NCBI RefSeq assembly: GCF_003966915.1
Contig: NZ_AP018150.1
Coordinates: forward strand, 1,550,001 to 1,614,000
Direction: 5' to 3'
Length of the DNA stretch: 64,000 nucleotides
Origin: Mycoavidus cysteinexigens
GTDB taxonomy: Bacteria > Pseudomonadota > Gammaproteobacteria > Burkholderiales > Burkholderiaceae
Positions 45,918 through 56,378 of the stretch are shown here, one piece after another (position 1 is the stretch's first letter; every line of letters starts with the position of its first letter). Both the position numbers and the translations under genes were made by a program. The notes under the pieces were generated by a model, which was given only the letters and a program-made list of their open reading frames with translations, was not told the DNA's origin and made no database searches.

Positions 45918-46153
45918 AATATGCGCGGGAGATTATGGACCTGATGAGTGCGTATCCTGAACGGAATTTTAAAATGATTGAAATCGTGCGACACGCTAAT
46001 CCGAATCCAAAAAGTAAGAAAGAGCGCTGTGCTACCCATCGAGGGGTATTACGCGTTTTGGATACGCTCACCGAGATGGGAAGAATATTTAAAATACCTT
46101 CGCGGGCAGGCAACGGAGGCTATACGCTTTATCGATGGAAAACCACGACATGA
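45914..46153 (+). CDS. Small winged-helix-like phage protein
   Basis: 79 residues from ATG 45914, coupled to the previous stop (ATGA). MKYAREIMDLMSAYPERNFKM, then HRGVLRVLDTLTEMGRIFKI and a GGYTLYRW wing, reads as a DNA-binding domain. Probably regulatory. Confidence 0.6.
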   Translation: MKYAREIMDLMSAYPERNFKMIEIVRHANPNPKSKKERCATHRGVLRVLDTLTEMGRIFKIPSRAGNGGYTLYRWKTTT

Positions 46154-46270
46154 ACTTTTGCAAACCGCGACAAAAACCACGACAATGGCGGTGGGAAAAA
46201 CCGCCCTAAAAATTCAGTCGCTTTTTTGAGTGGGTTTTTGCAGGTGTTTTTCTCAATGATTTTCAGCCTC

Positions 46271-46296
46271 AGGCAGCCTAGACGCTGCCTTTTTTA
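46271..46296 (+). terminator. Terminator between early and late genes
   Basis: GGCAGC and GCTGCC with a short loop and six T, 24 nt before the terminase small-subunit gene. Late expression would need antitermination or a promoter after it. Confidence 0.8.
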
Positions 46297-46320
46297 TGCC
46301 TGTTTGCTTTACCTTTAACG

Positions 46321-46791
46321 ATGGCTCGGACTAGCAAATACACGATTGCTCTAGCGAAAAAGATTTGTGAGCGCTTGATGGCCGGTCAAAGTTTGCGCTC
46401 TATCTGTGCGCAAAAGGGAATGCCCGACCAGGTGACTGTATATCGTTGGTTAGAAAAATCTGAACCATTTCGCAAGCAATACACGCACGCGCGCGAAGTG
46501 CAGGCCGACACGCTCGCCGATGAGGTTCTGGATATTGCCGACGACGCTACTCAGGATATGCAAGTCGACGAGCAAGGCAATGAACGCGTGCGCCACGAAG
46601 CCGTACAACGCTCTAAACTCCGCGTCGATGCTCGTAAATGGCTCGCTGGGCAATTAGCTCCCAAGAAGTACGGCGACCGCATCCAGCAGAATATCAGCGG
46701 CGCACATGATGGCCCAATTGAACAAAAAATCACCCTCGTCGATGAAGCCCAAGTCAAAGCCACCGTCGCTCACCTTGAGGAAAACTATTGA
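46321..46791 (+). CDS. Terminase small subunit
   Basis: 156 residues. The N-terminal helix-turn-helix ([21 protein letters not shown], then TVYRWLEK) recognises phage DNA. The middle has [16 protein letters not shown] and the conserved [20 protein letters not shown] of this family. The C-terminus overlaps the large-subunit gene by 86 nt. Confidence 0.9.
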   Translation: MARTSKYTIALAKKICERLMAGQSLRSICAQKGMPDQVTVYRWLEKSEPFRKQYTHAREVQADTLADEVLDIADDATQDMQVDEQGNERVRHEAVQRSKLRVDARKWLAGQLAPKKYGDRIQQNISGAHDGPIEQKITLVDEAQVKATVAHLEENY

Positions 46792-48277
46792 TCCCGAGGT
46801 GCTTCGGGCGGTCGCTAAGGCCAAATGTGAGCACAGTCACCTCTTTTTCACTCGGTATTTCTTTAAACACCGCCAGGGCATTCCGTTTCATCTGAACTGG
46901 CACCATGCGTTGATTGCCGATACGGTGCAGAAAGTCATCGATGGCGAGTTTAAGAATGTTGTGATTAATGTGCCGCCAGGCTCTTCCAAGACTGAGCTGG
47001 TGGCGATTAACTTGATCGCACGGGGCTTAGCGCTGAATCCTCGAGCGCGCTTTTTGCATATTTCGTATTCTGACGATCTGGCCTTACTCAATTCTGAAAT
47101 GGCGCGAGAAATTATCCGTAGCGAGGAATATCAAGCGCTGTGGCCGCTCGCGATTGCTCAGGATGCTAAGAGTAAAAAACGCTGGAATGTGCTGCTCGAC
47201 GGTAAGAAGGCCGGTGGCGTCTACGCGGTCTCATTGGGCGGTCAGATTACCGGTTTTAGAGCTGGCCACATGGCGCCAGGCTGGCAAGGCGCGCTCATCA
47301 TTGATGACCCGCTTAAAGTCGAAGATGCGTACAGCAAAGCCGCCCGCGACAAAGCAAATCGTAAGCTCGTATCCACCGTTAAAAGCCGTAAAGCGCAGCC
47401 AGATACACCGATTGTTGTGATTATGCAGCGCTTAGCCCAGGAAGACCCCACCGGCTTTATCCAAATGGGCAAAGTGCCTGGCGATTGGACCTTCGTTTCG
47501 ATTCCCGCCCTGTTGGATGATACGTATGTGGCTGCCCTCCCCTCTAACTATCGAGACAAGATAGACACCTCGCGACGAGATGAACACGGGCGCTTTAGCT
47601 ACTGGCCGTACAAAGAGCCGCTTAACGATTTATGCGCGCTTGAACAGGCGGATCGCTATGTGTTCACGAGCCAGTACCAGCAGCAGCCTAGAGCACTCGG
47701 GGGCGATCTCATCAAAAGTGAATGGTTTTCATATTACGAAACGCCGCCCCGCATTCGCCTGCGCAAAATGTATGCCGATACCGCACAAAAGACCGCTGAG
47801 CACAACGATTACAGCGTATTTCAGCTATGGGGCTTAGGCGAAGACAATCGCTTGTACTTGCTCGATCTCATCCGCGGCAAATGGCCTGCGCCTGAACTTA
47901 AGCGCCGTGCGATTGCCTTTTGGAATAATCATAAACCCTATGACCATAAGACCAGCGCACCCTTAGCGCAACTGCTGGTCGAGGATAAATCCTCAGGCAC
48001 AGGTCTGATTCAAGATATTCAAGAAGATGGGCATATTCCCGTTAAAGGCATTCCTCGTGGCACCGATAAGCTTACCCGCATCATGGGCGTGCTGGCTTAC
48101 ATTGAGTCAGGACGCATTGTGCTACCCAAAACAGCGCCTTGGGTGAAGGACTTTATTGCCGAATGCGAGGCCTTCACGGCCAATAATACGCACGCACACG
48201 ATGACCAGATTGATCCGATGATTGATGCGATTACCGATTGTTTAGCGAAAAGCTCGGATTGGTCGGGATGGACTTAG
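46706..48277 (+). CDS. Terminase large subunit
   Basis: DNA-packaging motor, about 523 residues. Walker A-like [12 protein letters not shown], Walker [10 protein letters not shown], and a C-terminal RNase H-like nuclease with [15 protein letters not shown] (first Asp), [11 protein letters not shown] and [12 protein letters not shown]. An in-frame Met at 46742 is an alternative start; no clear ribosome-binding site decides it. Confidence 0.95.
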   Translation: MMAQLNKKSPSSMKPKSKPPSLTLRKTIDPEVLRAVAKAKCEHSHLFFTRYFFKHRQGIPFHLNWHHALIADTVQKVIDGEFKNVVINVPPGSSKTELVAINLIARGLALNPRARFLHISYSDDLALLNSEMAREIIRSEEYQALWPLAIAQDAKSKKRWNVLLDGKKAGGVYAVSLGGQITGFRAGHMAPGWQGALIIDDPLKVEDAYSKAARDKANRKLVSTVKSRKAQPDTPIVVIMQRLAQEDPTGFIQMGKVPGDWTFVSIPALLDDTYVAALPSNYRDKIDTSRRDEHGRFSYWPYKEPLNDLCALEQADRYVFTSQYQQQPRALGGDLIKSEWFSYYETPPRIRLRKMYADTAQKTAEHNDYSVFQLWGLGEDNRLYLLDLIRGKWPAPELKRRAIAFWNNHKPYDHKTSAPLAQLLVEDKSSGTGLIQDIQEDGHIPVKGIPRGTDKLTRIMGVLAYIESGRIVLPKTAPWVKDFIAECEAFTANNTHAHDDQIDPMIDAITDCLAKSSDWSGWT

Positions 48278-48397
48278 AGGGAAGTTTAGGAAGGTGGGCG
48301 CTCAGTATCCCTAGCGGGCCACTGGAGATCAATCCAATGAAGGGAGTACCAAACGCCCGATTCTTATTTTACCCGAATTCACTATTTAGGTTAAATT

Positions 48398-49804
48398 TTG
48401 TCAAAAAAACATAAAAACAAAGGGGCGCAAGCGATACCCGCCTTGGCAGTCCAGCCAACGGACATCACCCAAGATAGCCTCACCAATCTCGTCGCAGGCC
48501 TGATGAATAGCCGCGACAAGATGGCGTATAACCATTATGCGTTTCGCAAAACGATTAGCCGCTCCGAGCTTGCCACGATGTATCGCTCAAATTGGCTGGC
48601 GCGCAAAATCATCGATGCGCCGGCTGAGGATATGACGCGGGAATGGCTGAGCCTCGAGACCAAAGATGAAAGCAGTAAAGACACACTAGAAGCCGCTGAA
48701 AAGCGCTTTAAGCTCGTCACACTCTTAACGAATAATCTCAAATGGGGTCGGCTCTTTGGTGGCTCGGCGCTCTATATGAGCTTAGCGGGTGAGGACCCCG
48801 AGACGCCATTAGAGACTGAACGTATCCGCAAAGGCGCACTACAGGGTTTTCTCGTTCTGGATCAACACCAACTCACAGTAGATAAGCAACCTTCCTTGGT
48901 TGACTTAAACCGCCCCGAATATTGGCGTCCTGAGCATTATCGCGTTGCCGATACCCAGCAAATCATTCATGCCAGCCGCCTTATCTTCTCCGATGGCGCA
49001 CTGGTGCCGGTCAGTGATTTAAAGCAGCAAGGATTTTGGCACGATAGCGTACTGCAAGCTCTTTACGACGAACTGCAACGCGGTGATACGGTCGCCAGCG
49101 GCACCGCCAGCATGTTCTTTGAAATGTGCGTTGATATTTTAAAAATTAATGGACTCACGAACAAGCTGAATAGCGATGAAGGCACACGCGAAGTTCAAAA
49201 GCGTTTTGAAGTCACCAATACGGCCAAATCCTTTAACCGGATGATGCTGCTCGATAGCGCCGATGACTATCAGCAAAAAACCATCAACTTTGGCGGAGTC
49301 AGCGAAGTCGCTACGATGTTTTTACAGCGTATTTCGGGTGCGGCAGACATTCCTGCGACACGTCTATTGGGCCAATCGCCAACCGGCCTGAGCGCCACAG
49401 GGGAAAGCGATATTCGTAACTACTACGATGCGCTCAAAGCCAAGCAAGAAAACATCTTACGTCCTCAAGTCGAAAAGATTTACGACGTGATGGCGATGTC
49501 TGAGCTGGGCCATCCGCTCAAAGACCTCGTGATCGAATTTAATCCGCTCTGGCAATTGTGTGAAGCGGAGCGGGCCAACGCTGAAAAAATCCGCGCTGAG
49601 ACCGATCAAATTTATCTGATGCAAGGGGTGATTCACGAAGCGCATAGCCTCAAACGCCTCAAAGCCAATGATACCTATGCGATTACCGATGAAGATTTAG
49701 ACGAAGCGCAGGCACTCGCGCAAGAATTAGACATACCGGATGAACCTGACGCTACCCGCCCTGATCAAGGCACACTTCAAGCACACGACAAAACGCCAGT
49801 CTAA
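48398..49804 (+). CDS. Portal protein, DUF1073 family
   Basis: 468 residues from TTG 48398, with AGG 7 nt upstream. The sequence matches the DUF1073 portal group: [45 protein letters not shown] and [19 protein letters not shown]. This portal domain is named Acb1-like N-terminal in databases because some members carry an anti-CBASS phosphodiesterase. No such C-terminal domain (HxT pair) is present here. A spacer of about 120 nt with no visible gene separates it from the terminase. Confidence 0.88.
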   Translation: MSKKHKNKGAQAIPALAVQPTDITQDSLTNLVAGLMNSRDKMAYNHYAFRKTISRSELATMYRSNWLARKIIDAPAEDMTREWLSLETKDESSKDTLEAAEKRFKLVTLLTNNLKWGRLFGGSALYMSLAGEDPETPLETERIRKGALQGFLVLDQHQLTVDKQPSLVDLNRPEYWRPEHYRVADTQQIIHASRLIFSDGALVPVSDLKQQGFWHDSVLQALYDELQRGDTVASGTASMFFEMCVDILKINGLTNKLNSDEGTREVQKRFEVTNTAKSFNRMMLLDSADDYQQKTINFGGVSEVATMFLQRISGAADIPATRLLGQSPTGLSATGESDIRNYYDALKAKQENILRPQVEKIYDVMAMSELGHPLKDLVIEFNPLWQLCEAERANAEKIRAETDQIYLMQGVIHEAHSLKRLKANDTYAITDEDLDEAQALAQELDIPDEPDATRPDQGTLQAHDKTPV

Positions 49805-50573
49805 GCGCCCTCGCGTACTACGGTCAGCAAAACTCAACCGTCGAGCCGAAGTCGCTTACCGCAATCAGTTGTTGAGCCTGGTGAAACAGATGCATCAGCG
49901 CGTTAAAGAAGAGATTTTTCCGATCTTGAAAGAACCAGAGGACGGCTATACGCAGGATGCGTTATCAGAATCGCTAGTTCAACGGATTCAAGCCGCGTTA
50001 GAGCGTGTGTCTCGAGCCTTTCTAGCGTTGATTGCCCACGCACACCGTTGGGCGCACCGCATGGTCGAGCAGGTCGATGAAGACAACCGCACGGCGCTGA
50101 TTGGCAGTATTCGCTATGCCTTTGGCATCGATATCGCCCCATTACTGAATATTCCGACGCTCAATGCACCGGTGCAGTTAGCAATGGCGACGAATGTCCA
50201 CTTGATCCAGTCGATTCCACAGCGTTACTTTGAATCACTCCGCACCTCCATTTTAACCGGCGTTCTGGAAGGACGGCGCTATACGGAGCTGGCCGTAGAC
50301 ATCCAGAAATTAACCGGTGCAACCGGAAAACGCGCCCGCCTGATTGCTCGAGACCAAACCGCTAAAACCCATGCGGCAATTGCCCAAGCCCGACAAACGG
50401 CGCTTGGGATCACCGAATACGAATGGCAAACCAGTGGCGATGAACGCGTACGAGACAGTCACGCGGACAAAGATGGCAAACGATTTAAATGGGAGAACCC
50501 ACCTGAGTCCGGCCACCCTGGTCACGAGATTGCTTGCCGCTGTGTCGCCTTACCCATTATTGACTTAACATGA
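49740..50573 (+). CDS. Head morphogenesis protein (Mu gpF / SPP1 gp7-like)
   Basis: 277 residues. The C-terminal signature is clear: [21 protein letters not shown], then [17 protein letters not shown] and [16 protein letters not shown] minor capsid protein bound to the portal. The start overlaps the portal gene by 65 nt and the end overlaps the next gene by 4 nt. Confidence 0.9.
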   Translation: MNLTLPALIKAHFKHTTKRQSKRPRVLRSAKLNRRAEVAYRNQLLSLVKQMHQRVKEEIFPILKEPEDGYTQDALSESLVQRIQAALERVSRAFLALIAHAHRWAHRMVEQVDEDNRTALIGSIRYAFGIDIAPLLNIPTLNAPVQLAMATNVHLIQSIPQRYFESLRTSILTGVLEGRRYTELAVDIQKLTGATGKRARLIARDQTAKTHAAIAQARQTALGITEYEWQTSGDERVRDSHADKDGKRFKWENPPESGHPGHEIACRCVALPIIDLT

Positions 50574-51670
50574 TCGAAATTTTAGATAGTCTACCCTCTG
50601 AGCGAAGATACACGCCAGAGGGTTTTTTAATTGCGCCCGCCAAGCTCGCACGCTGCGGCATTCAGCCGTATCGCGCCGTCGAGTTTTCTGACGGGACCGG
50701 CGATCCAATGCGCATTCTGAATATCTATCGCCCGCCTGAAGAGGTCTTTGCGCCCGAATCTCTGGCTTCTTATGAAGGCGCGCCGCTCACGAACGACCAT
50801 CCACCCTCTTTCTTTGTCACAGCCGATAACTGGCGACATCTCGCGCTGGGCTTTGTACGCAATATCCGGCAGCAAGAGGGTTATGTGATCGGTGATTTAG
50901 TGGTGCAGGACAAAAGCACCATTGCCCTGATTGAAAGCGGCAAGGTGGGCCTTTCCGCCGGTTATCAATCCAACAAAGAGATGATCTCTGGCGTGACCCC
51001 AGATGGGCAGCCCTATGACGGTATTCAAAGAAATATTCGCGTTAATCATATCGCGCTCACGCGCACCCCTCGTTGCGGTCCCACCTGCCGCATTGAAGAT
51101 TCTAACTCTCATGGAGAACCTCTTATGTCTGACACACCCGATCAAACCACGACTCAAAGCACCGATACAACAACCGCTGTTCAGACAGCCCCTACGCCTT
51201 GCCATGACTGCGGCGAGATACAAAATCAAATGGATACGCTGACTGAAACGATTAAAAAACTTGAAGCCGAAAACCAGACGCTCCGCCAAAAGGAAGCTAC
51301 CCCCGCGGTGCGCGATGCCTGGATTGCCGACTGGGCTGAAACGGTGACCGATGCTAAGCAGTTAATGCCCATGATCACGACGACCGATAAAAGTTGTCAT
51401 GCAATCCGGCACGAAGTGGTTAAGCAGCTTTATCCAAAGCACAAACCCGTGGTCGATGCGCTGTTAGCCGGACACACCCTCGATAGTGCCGACGATGCCA
51501 TGATTCAACGGGCTTTTAAGGTGTTAAGCGCTCTGCCTCAAAGCACCCCACGCCGTGATCCGGTTCTAGATGCACTGAACACCCAACTGAACACCGATAG
51601 CCGCCCGTTAGACCCACAGACTGCCCGCACGCAATACATTCAGCAGCTACAAGCGACCTATACCGCTTAA
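50570..51670 (+). CDS. DUF2213 prohead protease with C-terminal scaffold part
   Basis: 366 residues. The N-terminal two fifths ([54 protein letters not shown]) are the DUF2213 protease-like domain, with His, Ser and acidic residues in place. After residue 185 comes a low-complexity Thr/Gln stretch and a coiled coil ([19 protein letters not shown]), as expected of a scaffold. A nested start separates the two parts. Confidence 0.85.
   Translation: MIEILDSLPSERRYTPEGFLIAPAKLARCGIQPYRAVEFSDGTGDPMRILNIYRPPEEVFAPESLASYEGAPLTNDHPPSFFVTADNWRHLALGFVRNIRQQEGYVIGDLVVQDKSTIALIESGKVGLSAGYQSNKEMISGVTPDGQPYDGIQRNIRVNHIALTRTPRCGPTCRIEDSNSHGEPLMSDTPDQTTTQSTDTTTAVQTAPTPCHDCGEIQNQMDTLTETIKKLEAENQTLRQKEATPAVRDAWIADWAETVTDAKQLMPMITTTDKSCHAIRHEVVKQLYPKHKPVVDALLAGHTLDSADDAMIQRAFKVLSALPQSTPRRDPVLDALNTQLNTDSRPLDPQTARTQYIQQLQATYTA
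51125..51670 (+). CDS. Probable nested scaffolding protein (internal start in the DUF2213 gene)
   Basis: ATG 51125, in frame, is preceded by GGAG at 51113-51116 (8-nt spacing). It falls exactly at the end of the protease domain. The product would be 181 residues ([10 protein letters not shown] onward): flexible N-terminus, coiled coil, helical C-terminus. Lambda C/Nu3 is the known precedent for a protease gene with an internal scaffold start. Confidence 0.55.
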   Translation: MSDTPDQTTTQSTDTTTAVQTAPTPCHDCGEIQNQMDTLTETIKKLEAENQTLRQKEATPAVRDAWIADWAETVTDAKQLMPMITTTDKSCHAIRHEVVKQLYPKHKPVVDALLAGHTLDSADDAMIQRAFKVLSALPQSTPRRDPVLDALNTQLNTDSRPLDPQTARTQYIQQLQATYTA

Positions 51671-51695
51671 CTTTTTTATTCAATCAGGAGTTTTT

Positions 51696-52226
51696 ATGTC
51701 GATTCAATTATCCGAGTATGGCGATACGCAGCTTGACCGTGGCATCCCTGGACTCGAGGCCGATAATGGCCCCAACAGTATTGTGAACCGCCGTAATGCC
51801 AGCACCACTGAGATTGACTTTGGTTTAGCCGTTGCCGCAGGCGCTGACGCAGATACTGCGGTGTTGCCTTCTACAGGCTGCCGCATCATCGGTTTGAGCG
51901 TACGCCACGCTACGATGCAAGCGAATCAAACCGGCAACGTCAGCTATGCGCCCAAAGCTACCGTACCCGTCATGGAAATTGGACGGCTTTGGGCCATCGC
52001 TCAAACGGCGGTCAGTCCTGGAGATCCTGTGACCACCGATGCCAACGGCGCACTGTCGACTGGCACAGCGATAGCAGTTCCTGGCGCTGTATGGGAAACC
52101 CAAGCCGCAGCCGGAGCGATTGCGCGTGTTCGGATTAACCTCTTCTTCACGCCTAATACGATCCCACCTACGTCATCCACGTCTAAGAAAAAAGAGTCAG
52201 ACGACAGCGCATCGAGCGTTTCCTAA
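51696..52226 (+). CDS. Capsid cement/decoration protein
   Basis: 176 residues, AGGAG before the ATG. Lies between the protease and capsid genes, where the decoration protein belongs. Beta-rich, with FGLAVAAGADADTAVLPSTGC, VMEIGRLWAIAQTAVSPGDPV and a disordered Ser/Lys-rich tail. Matches the structural cement group of myophages. Confidence 0.75.
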   Translation: MSIQLSEYGDTQLDRGIPGLEADNGPNSIVNRRNASTTEIDFGLAVAAGADADTAVLPSTGCRIIGLSVRHATMQANQTGNVSYAPKATVPVMEIGRLWAIAQTAVSPGDPVTTDANGALSTGTAIAVPGAVWETQAAAGAIARVRINLFFTPNTIPPTSSTSKKKESDDSASSVS

Positions 52227-52255
52227 CCCCCCATTCACTTTCCAGAGATTTCATC

Positions 52256-53224
52256 ATGTCTAATCAAATGATTGCCGATGCGCTCAACCGCACCTCCCTT
52301 TTACGCACGCCAGAATTTACTCTAGATTCATCTCACGCCCTCGCCTTCTTAACCGGCCAGCTTGAATTCGTTGAAACTCAGATTTATCAGAAAAAGCGCG
52401 CGCCGCTCGATTATGAGGCACTGATCCCTATTTCAACCGCAGCCGGTCAATGGGCCACTTCGATTACCTATCGCATGAAGGATTTTGCCGGTCAAGGCCA
52501 GCGCCATAGCGGCAAAGGCGATGATATTCCTCGCGTCGATGTTCATTATCAGAAAAATACCATACCGGTCGTCTCAGGAGCGATTGGCTATGCCTATACG
52601 TTTGATGAGTTGCGCATGTCCGCTAAATTAAACTTAGCGATTGATCAGGATCGCGCTGAAGCCGCTTTTTATGCCTATCGCGCCCATCTCAACCAGGTGG
52701 GATTATTTGGCGAAAAAGAACTTACGGGTTTATTCAACTCTCCCTCTGTCCCTCAAGTACAAGCGGGTCTCGGTAGCTGGACAACGGCGACGCCTGAACA
52801 GGTTTTAAAAGAACTCAATGAAGCGATTACGCAAGTTTGGACACAGACCAAGCGCAATAGCACACCCAATACGATTATTCTGCCAGGCTCTCACTATGCT
52901 CATCTCGCGAGCACTCCACGCAGCAAAGGATCGGATAAAACTATTTTGCAGTACGTGCGCGAAAACAACATCGCCAAAGCCGAGAAGAATATCGATATTG
53001 ACTTTAGAGGCGGCATTGACCTCGATCGCGCGGGTCAAAATCAAAGCGCTCGCATGGTCGTCTACGAAAAAGATCCCGTTAACCTCGTCTTTCATATCCC
53101 CATGCCCCTGATGTTCCATGCGCCTGAGCAACGTGGAATGGAATTACTTGTTAACGGCGAATACAAATACTCCGGTGTTGAATTCCGCTATCCGAAATCG
53201 GCTTTGTATATCGACGGGATTTAA
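52256..53224 (+). CDS. Major capsid protein (DUF2184)
   Basis: 322 residues. The N-terminal arm has LAFLTGQLEFVETQIYQKKR, followed by RMKDFAGQGQRHSGKGDDIP and the typical core GYAYTFDELRMSAKLN and AYRAHLNQVGLFGEKELTGLFN. The C-terminus VEFRYPKSALYIDGI is also of the DUF2184 kind. Forms the HK97-fold shell. Confidence 0.9.
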   Translation: MSNQMIADALNRTSLLRTPEFTLDSSHALAFLTGQLEFVETQIYQKKRAPLDYEALIPISTAAGQWATSITYRMKDFAGQGQRHSGKGDDIPRVDVHYQKNTIPVVSGAIGYAYTFDELRMSAKLNLAIDQDRAEAAFYAYRAHLNQVGLFGEKELTGLFNSPSVPQVQAGLGSWTTATPEQVLKELNEAITQVWTQTKRNSTPNTIILPGSHYAHLASTPRSKGSDKTILQYVRENNIAKAEKNIDIDFRGGIDLDRAGQNQSARMVVYEKDPVNLVFHIPMPLMFHAPEQRGMELLVNGEYKYSGVEFRYPKSALYIDGI

Positions 53225-53587
53225 ATGGCTATTACGCCCGCTGACGTTAAAGCGCGCTTTCCTGTGCTCGATGCCGTGGAGGATGCGCAGCTTCAACTCC
53301 TGATTGACGATACGCGCCCCTTCTTTAATATCGAACGCTGGGGCAAATTTTACCCGCGGGGGGCGTGCTTGCTGGTCGCTCATTTTTGGACCCTGCAGCA
53401 GAAGTTTGATAAAGGCGAAACGGCTCCGATTCATGCCGTGACGTCTCGTAAAGCGGGCGAGGTTCAGCTTAGCTATGCCTCTCCCAGCCCGCTAGAGATG
53501 CAAGATGCGTGGCTCGCGAGCACCAACTATGGCCAACAATATCTTAGCTTACGCAAGCAGGTGGGCTTTGGTGCGCTCGTGGTGTGA
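53225..53587 (+). CDS. Head-tail connector protein (DUF4054)
   Basis: 120 residues. ADVKARFPVLDAVEDAQLQLLID, then ACLLVAHFWTLQQ and GEVQLSYASP and GQQYLSLRKQVGFGALVV, match the DUF4054 adaptor group. Starts directly after the capsid stop. Confidence 0.82.
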   Translation: MAITPADVKARFPVLDAVEDAQLQLLIDDTRPFFNIERWGKFYPRGACLLVAHFWTLQQKFDKGETAPIHAVTSRKAGEVQLSYASPSPLEMQDAWLASTNYGQQYLSLRKQVGFGALVV

Positions 53588-53589
53588 CG

Positions 53590-54051
53590 ATGAACTTTTC
53601 TAAATTGGATGCGCTGCTCAATCGAATCAAAGCGCTCGGGCAAAAAGAAATCTGTGTGGGCGTCATTGCTAAAACTGCGCCACGCACCGATCAAAAAGCC
53701 CGCTTCAGTAACGCTCAAATCGCTGCTGTGCATGAATTTGGCGCACCCAACAAAGGGATTCCCGCACGGCCCTTTTTAAGATCGACGTTGATTCGAAATA
53801 AGCAAGCCTATACCGATACACTCGCCACACAGATGCGTAAGGCGGTGAGGCAGAAGCAATCGCCCGAGCAGGCGTATCAGCAGGTGGGCTTTAAAGCGGC
53901 CCGCGACGTGCAACAAGAAATCCGCCACGGCTCTCATGCGCCCCTCAAAGCCTCAACGATTCAGCGCAAAAAGTCCAGCCAGCCACTGATCGATATTGGC
54001 CAACTGCACCAGTCGATCACTTCTATTGTGCGAGATGTCGATGAATCTTAA
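53590..54051 (+). CDS. Head-completion / HK97 gp10-like protein
   Basis: 153 residues from ATG 53590 (a GTG two codons earlier overlaps the previous stop). The stretch ICVGVIAKTAP, then AQIAAVHEFGAPNKGIPARPFLR and PLIDIGQLHQSITSIV, is typical of gp10/gpG-like neck proteins. Confidence 0.75.
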   Translation: MNFSKLDALLNRIKALGQKEICVGVIAKTAPRTDQKARFSNAQIAAVHEFGAPNKGIPARPFLRSTLIRNKQAYTDTLATQMRKAVRQKQSPEQAYQQVGFKAARDVQQEIRHGSHAPLKASTIQRKKSSQPLIDIGQLHQSITSIVRDVDES

Positions 54052-54409
54052 GGCGCTATTTGATGAAAGCGAGTTGACGCAACGCCTTACTCTTTCCCGC
54101 CGATATGGTCAGCATCATCCCGATCATGGCGAGTGGTTAGAACAGTATTACATGCTCGAGATCACCGCGATTGTCTATCCCGCAGGGCAAGATGATTTGC
54201 TGAAGCTGCCCGAAGGCGAGCGCTATTTGCCCGCGATTCGGATTCTGAGCCTAGACCCTTTAGTAGAAGGTGATATTGCGCTGCATCAAAACCATCGTTG
54301 GCGCTTAACTCAGCTCTCTAATTTTGCTCACTATGGCTATTACGACGCAACAGCAGTTCGACATGAAGGCACTGCGCAGCCTACTACGAGAGGTTTTGTC
54401 GTTACCTAG
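54041..54409 (+). CDS. Neck/connector protein
   Basis: 122 residues from ATG 54041, overlapping the previous gene by 11 nt. Beta-rich (YYMLEITAIVYPAGQDDLL, YLPAIRILSLDPLVEGDI, HRWRLTQLSNFAHYG). Probably a stopper; the assignment rests on position. Confidence 0.6.
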   Translation: MNLKALFDESELTQRLTLSRRYGQHHPDHGEWLEQYYMLEITAIVYPAGQDDLLKLPEGERYLPAIRILSLDPLVEGDIALHQNHRWRLTQLSNFAHYGYYDATAVRHEGTAQPTTRGFVVT

Positions 54410-54833
54410 TGGTGCTGTACGACCGAGCTATCAGGCTGGGCCCTCCGGCACTGAACCCTGTGTGATTGTTTCTGTGCTGACTTCGGTTGAAATCGGCACC
54501 ACTCGACGAGAGTTTGATGGCGCACATGAAATAGAGCGCTTAAGCACTGCACGGCTGACCACCGTATCGATTGAAGCCTTTGGCAATAACGCCTACGCAC
54601 TGATGCAAACGCTCACGACACTGTTACAAGCCAGCTCGACTCAGTCCATGCTGCGCACCCGCTTAAACGCCGGTTTAGTCACCCTCTCGCCGTTACGCGA
54701 TTTAACCACGGTGATGGGCTCAGGACCTGAAGAGCGCGCTCAGTTTGATGCCACTTTCTCGCATACCCATATCGTCGACATTGAGCAGCACCGGATTGAG
54801 CACGCCTCCGTTCTGACTCGCTCAAACATTTAA
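54333..54833 (+). CDS. Tail/neck terminator protein (LIC_12616-like)
   Basis: About 166 residues from ATG 54333, overlapping the previous gene by 77 nt. Contains CVIVSVLTSVEIGTT, then VSIEAFGNNAYALMQTLTTLL and FDATFSHTHIVDIEQH. The pattern is that of neck terminators placed before DUF3383 sheath genes. Confidence 0.65.
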   Translation: MAITTQQQFDMKALRSLLREVLSLPSGAVRPSYQAGPSGTEPCVIVSVLTSVEIGTTRREFDGAHEIERLSTARLTTVSIEAFGNNAYALMQTLTTLLQASSTQSMLRTRLNAGLVTLSPLRDLTTVMGSGPEERAQFDATFSHTHIVDIEQHRIEHASVLTRSNI

Positions 54834-54849
54834 TTTTTGGAGAATTTAT

Positions 54850-56373
54850 ATGGCTACTTCGCTGCCTCTTAGTGAAATTATCAATGTTCAATTGAACGTC
54901 CAACCCCTCGCCCCGAGCCGACGGGATTTTGGCGTGTTGAATCTGATGACCCCTGAAGCCGGTCAGGTGTTTAACGATGCCCATACGCTGTATGCTGAAT
55001 ATGCGAATGCCAACAGCGTTGAGCAAGCGTTTGGCAGCCATAGCACCACCGCTCAGGCCGCTCGCCTCTTCTTTGCTCAAACCCCACGCCCTAAACGCCT
55101 GGTGGTTTCGCGCTGGGTCCGTATTAAACGCACGTTAGCGGCCACTCACTCTAAACTCTATGGCGGACCGATGACCGCCACGTTAGAACAACTCAAAGCG
55201 ATCTCTGTCGGCTATTTCTCGATTAAGGTCGGTTCCTCTCTTAAAAACTACTCCAAAATCAATCTCTCTAGCGCCAATACGCATGAAGAAATAGCAACCC
55301 TGATCACCGCTAAGACCTCCGCCGATAAACTCACCGTGCGTTGGGATAGTACAGGGCACCGCTTTATCGTCGAAGCGGATCAAGCCGGCGCAAGTCGCAC
55401 ATTAAGTTTAATGAACAGCGATGGGCAGCCGCTGACGGTAAGTAGCTCGCCCTCTTATTTGGGCACTCTACTCAAATTGGATAGCGCGGATGCCTATTCA
55501 GTCGCCGGCACCGATGCGGTCACCCTTGAAGCGCAGTCTCTCACCGAAGCACTCTCACAGCTTGAGGCCCGCTTTAATCACTGGTATGCCCTTAACATTC
55601 TTCACCCCTTAACTGATGTCCAAATCAAAGAGGTGGCGAATTGGGTGCTCGCTGCCGATAAAAAGATTTTGGGGTTGACGACTTCCAACCCTCAGCACCT
55701 GGAACCCAATTTTTTAAATGTATTTAAGCAGTTGGCCGATCAGAAGAATGAACGCGTCGTCGCTTTGTATGACAAAGATAATCCCCATGCGGTCTTAAGC
55801 TGGCTCGCACGCGCTTTATCGGTGAACTTCGCGGGGAATAACACGACGATCACGATGAAGTTCAAGCAACTTCCTGGCGTCACCCCGCATCCGCTCACGC
55901 TCACTGAAGCCAGTCAATGCAAAGCCTTAGGGATCAACTATTACACCTATTTCGATGAAACCGCGATGGTTGCCGAAGGGACGGTATTAGGCGGGCGCTT
56001 CTTTGATGAGGTGCACAGCCTCGATTGGTTTGTTGATGCCGTGCAAAAAGAAGTCATCGCTACGTTACATCGCAGTCCTACGAAGATTCCGCTCTCCGAC
56101 GCAGGCACGCATCAGCTCTTAGCGGCCGTTGAAAGCGTCTGCCGCGAAGGCGTGCGCAATGGCGCGTTTGCCGCAGGGGTGTGGCGGGGTGATCCGTTTG
56201 GGCATTGTCACACCGGCGAACGGCTTGAAGAGGGCTTTTATGTCTGGGTCGATACCGTCGATCGCCTCTCCAGCAGTGACCGTGAAGCCCGCAAAGCACC
56301 CCCGATTCAGGTGGCGCTCAAACTCGCTGGCGCGATTCATGCCGCTGACATTCTTGTTAATTTTGATCGTTAA
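54850..56373 (+). CDS. Contractile tail sheath protein (DUF3383)
   Basis: 507 residues, with GGAG 9 nt before the ATG. PLAPSRRDFGVLNLMTPEAGQV, TAQAARLFFAQTPRPKRLVVSRW and the C-terminal RKAPPIQVALKLAGAIHAADILVNFDR are typical of DUF3383 sheaths. Builds the outer contractile layer of the tail. Confidence 0.88.
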   Translation: MATSLPLSEIINVQLNVQPLAPSRRDFGVLNLMTPEAGQVFNDAHTLYAEYANANSVEQAFGSHSTTAQAARLFFAQTPRPKRLVVSRWVRIKRTLAATHSKLYGGPMTATLEQLKAISVGYFSIKVGSSLKNYSKINLSSANTHEEIATLITAKTSADKLTVRWDSTGHRFIVEADQAGASRTLSLMNSDGQPLTVSSSPSYLGTLLKLDSADAYSVAGTDAVTLEAQSLTEALSQLEARFNHWYALNILHPLTDVQIKEVANWVLAADKKILGLTTSNPQHLEPNFLNVFKQLADQKNERVVALYDKDNPHAVLSWLARALSVNFAGNNTTITMKFKQLPGVTPHPLTLTEASQCKALGINYYTYFDETAMVAEGTVLGGRFFDEVHSLDWFVDAVQKEVIATLHRSPTKIPLSDAGTHQLLAAVESVCREGVRNGAFAAGVWRGDPFGHCHTGERLEEGFYVWVDTVDRLSSSDREARKAPPIQVALKLAGAIHAADILVNFDR

Positions 56374-56378
56374 TTCCT

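Noticed and set aside
48398-49804. Anti-CBASS activity of the portal protein
   Set aside because: The family carries an Acb1-like label, but the C-terminal phosphodiesterase domain with paired HxT motifs is missing here; only the portal part is present.
51003-51242. Overlapping plus-strand ORF inside the DUF2213 gene
   Set aside because: Out-of-frame shadow without start signals.
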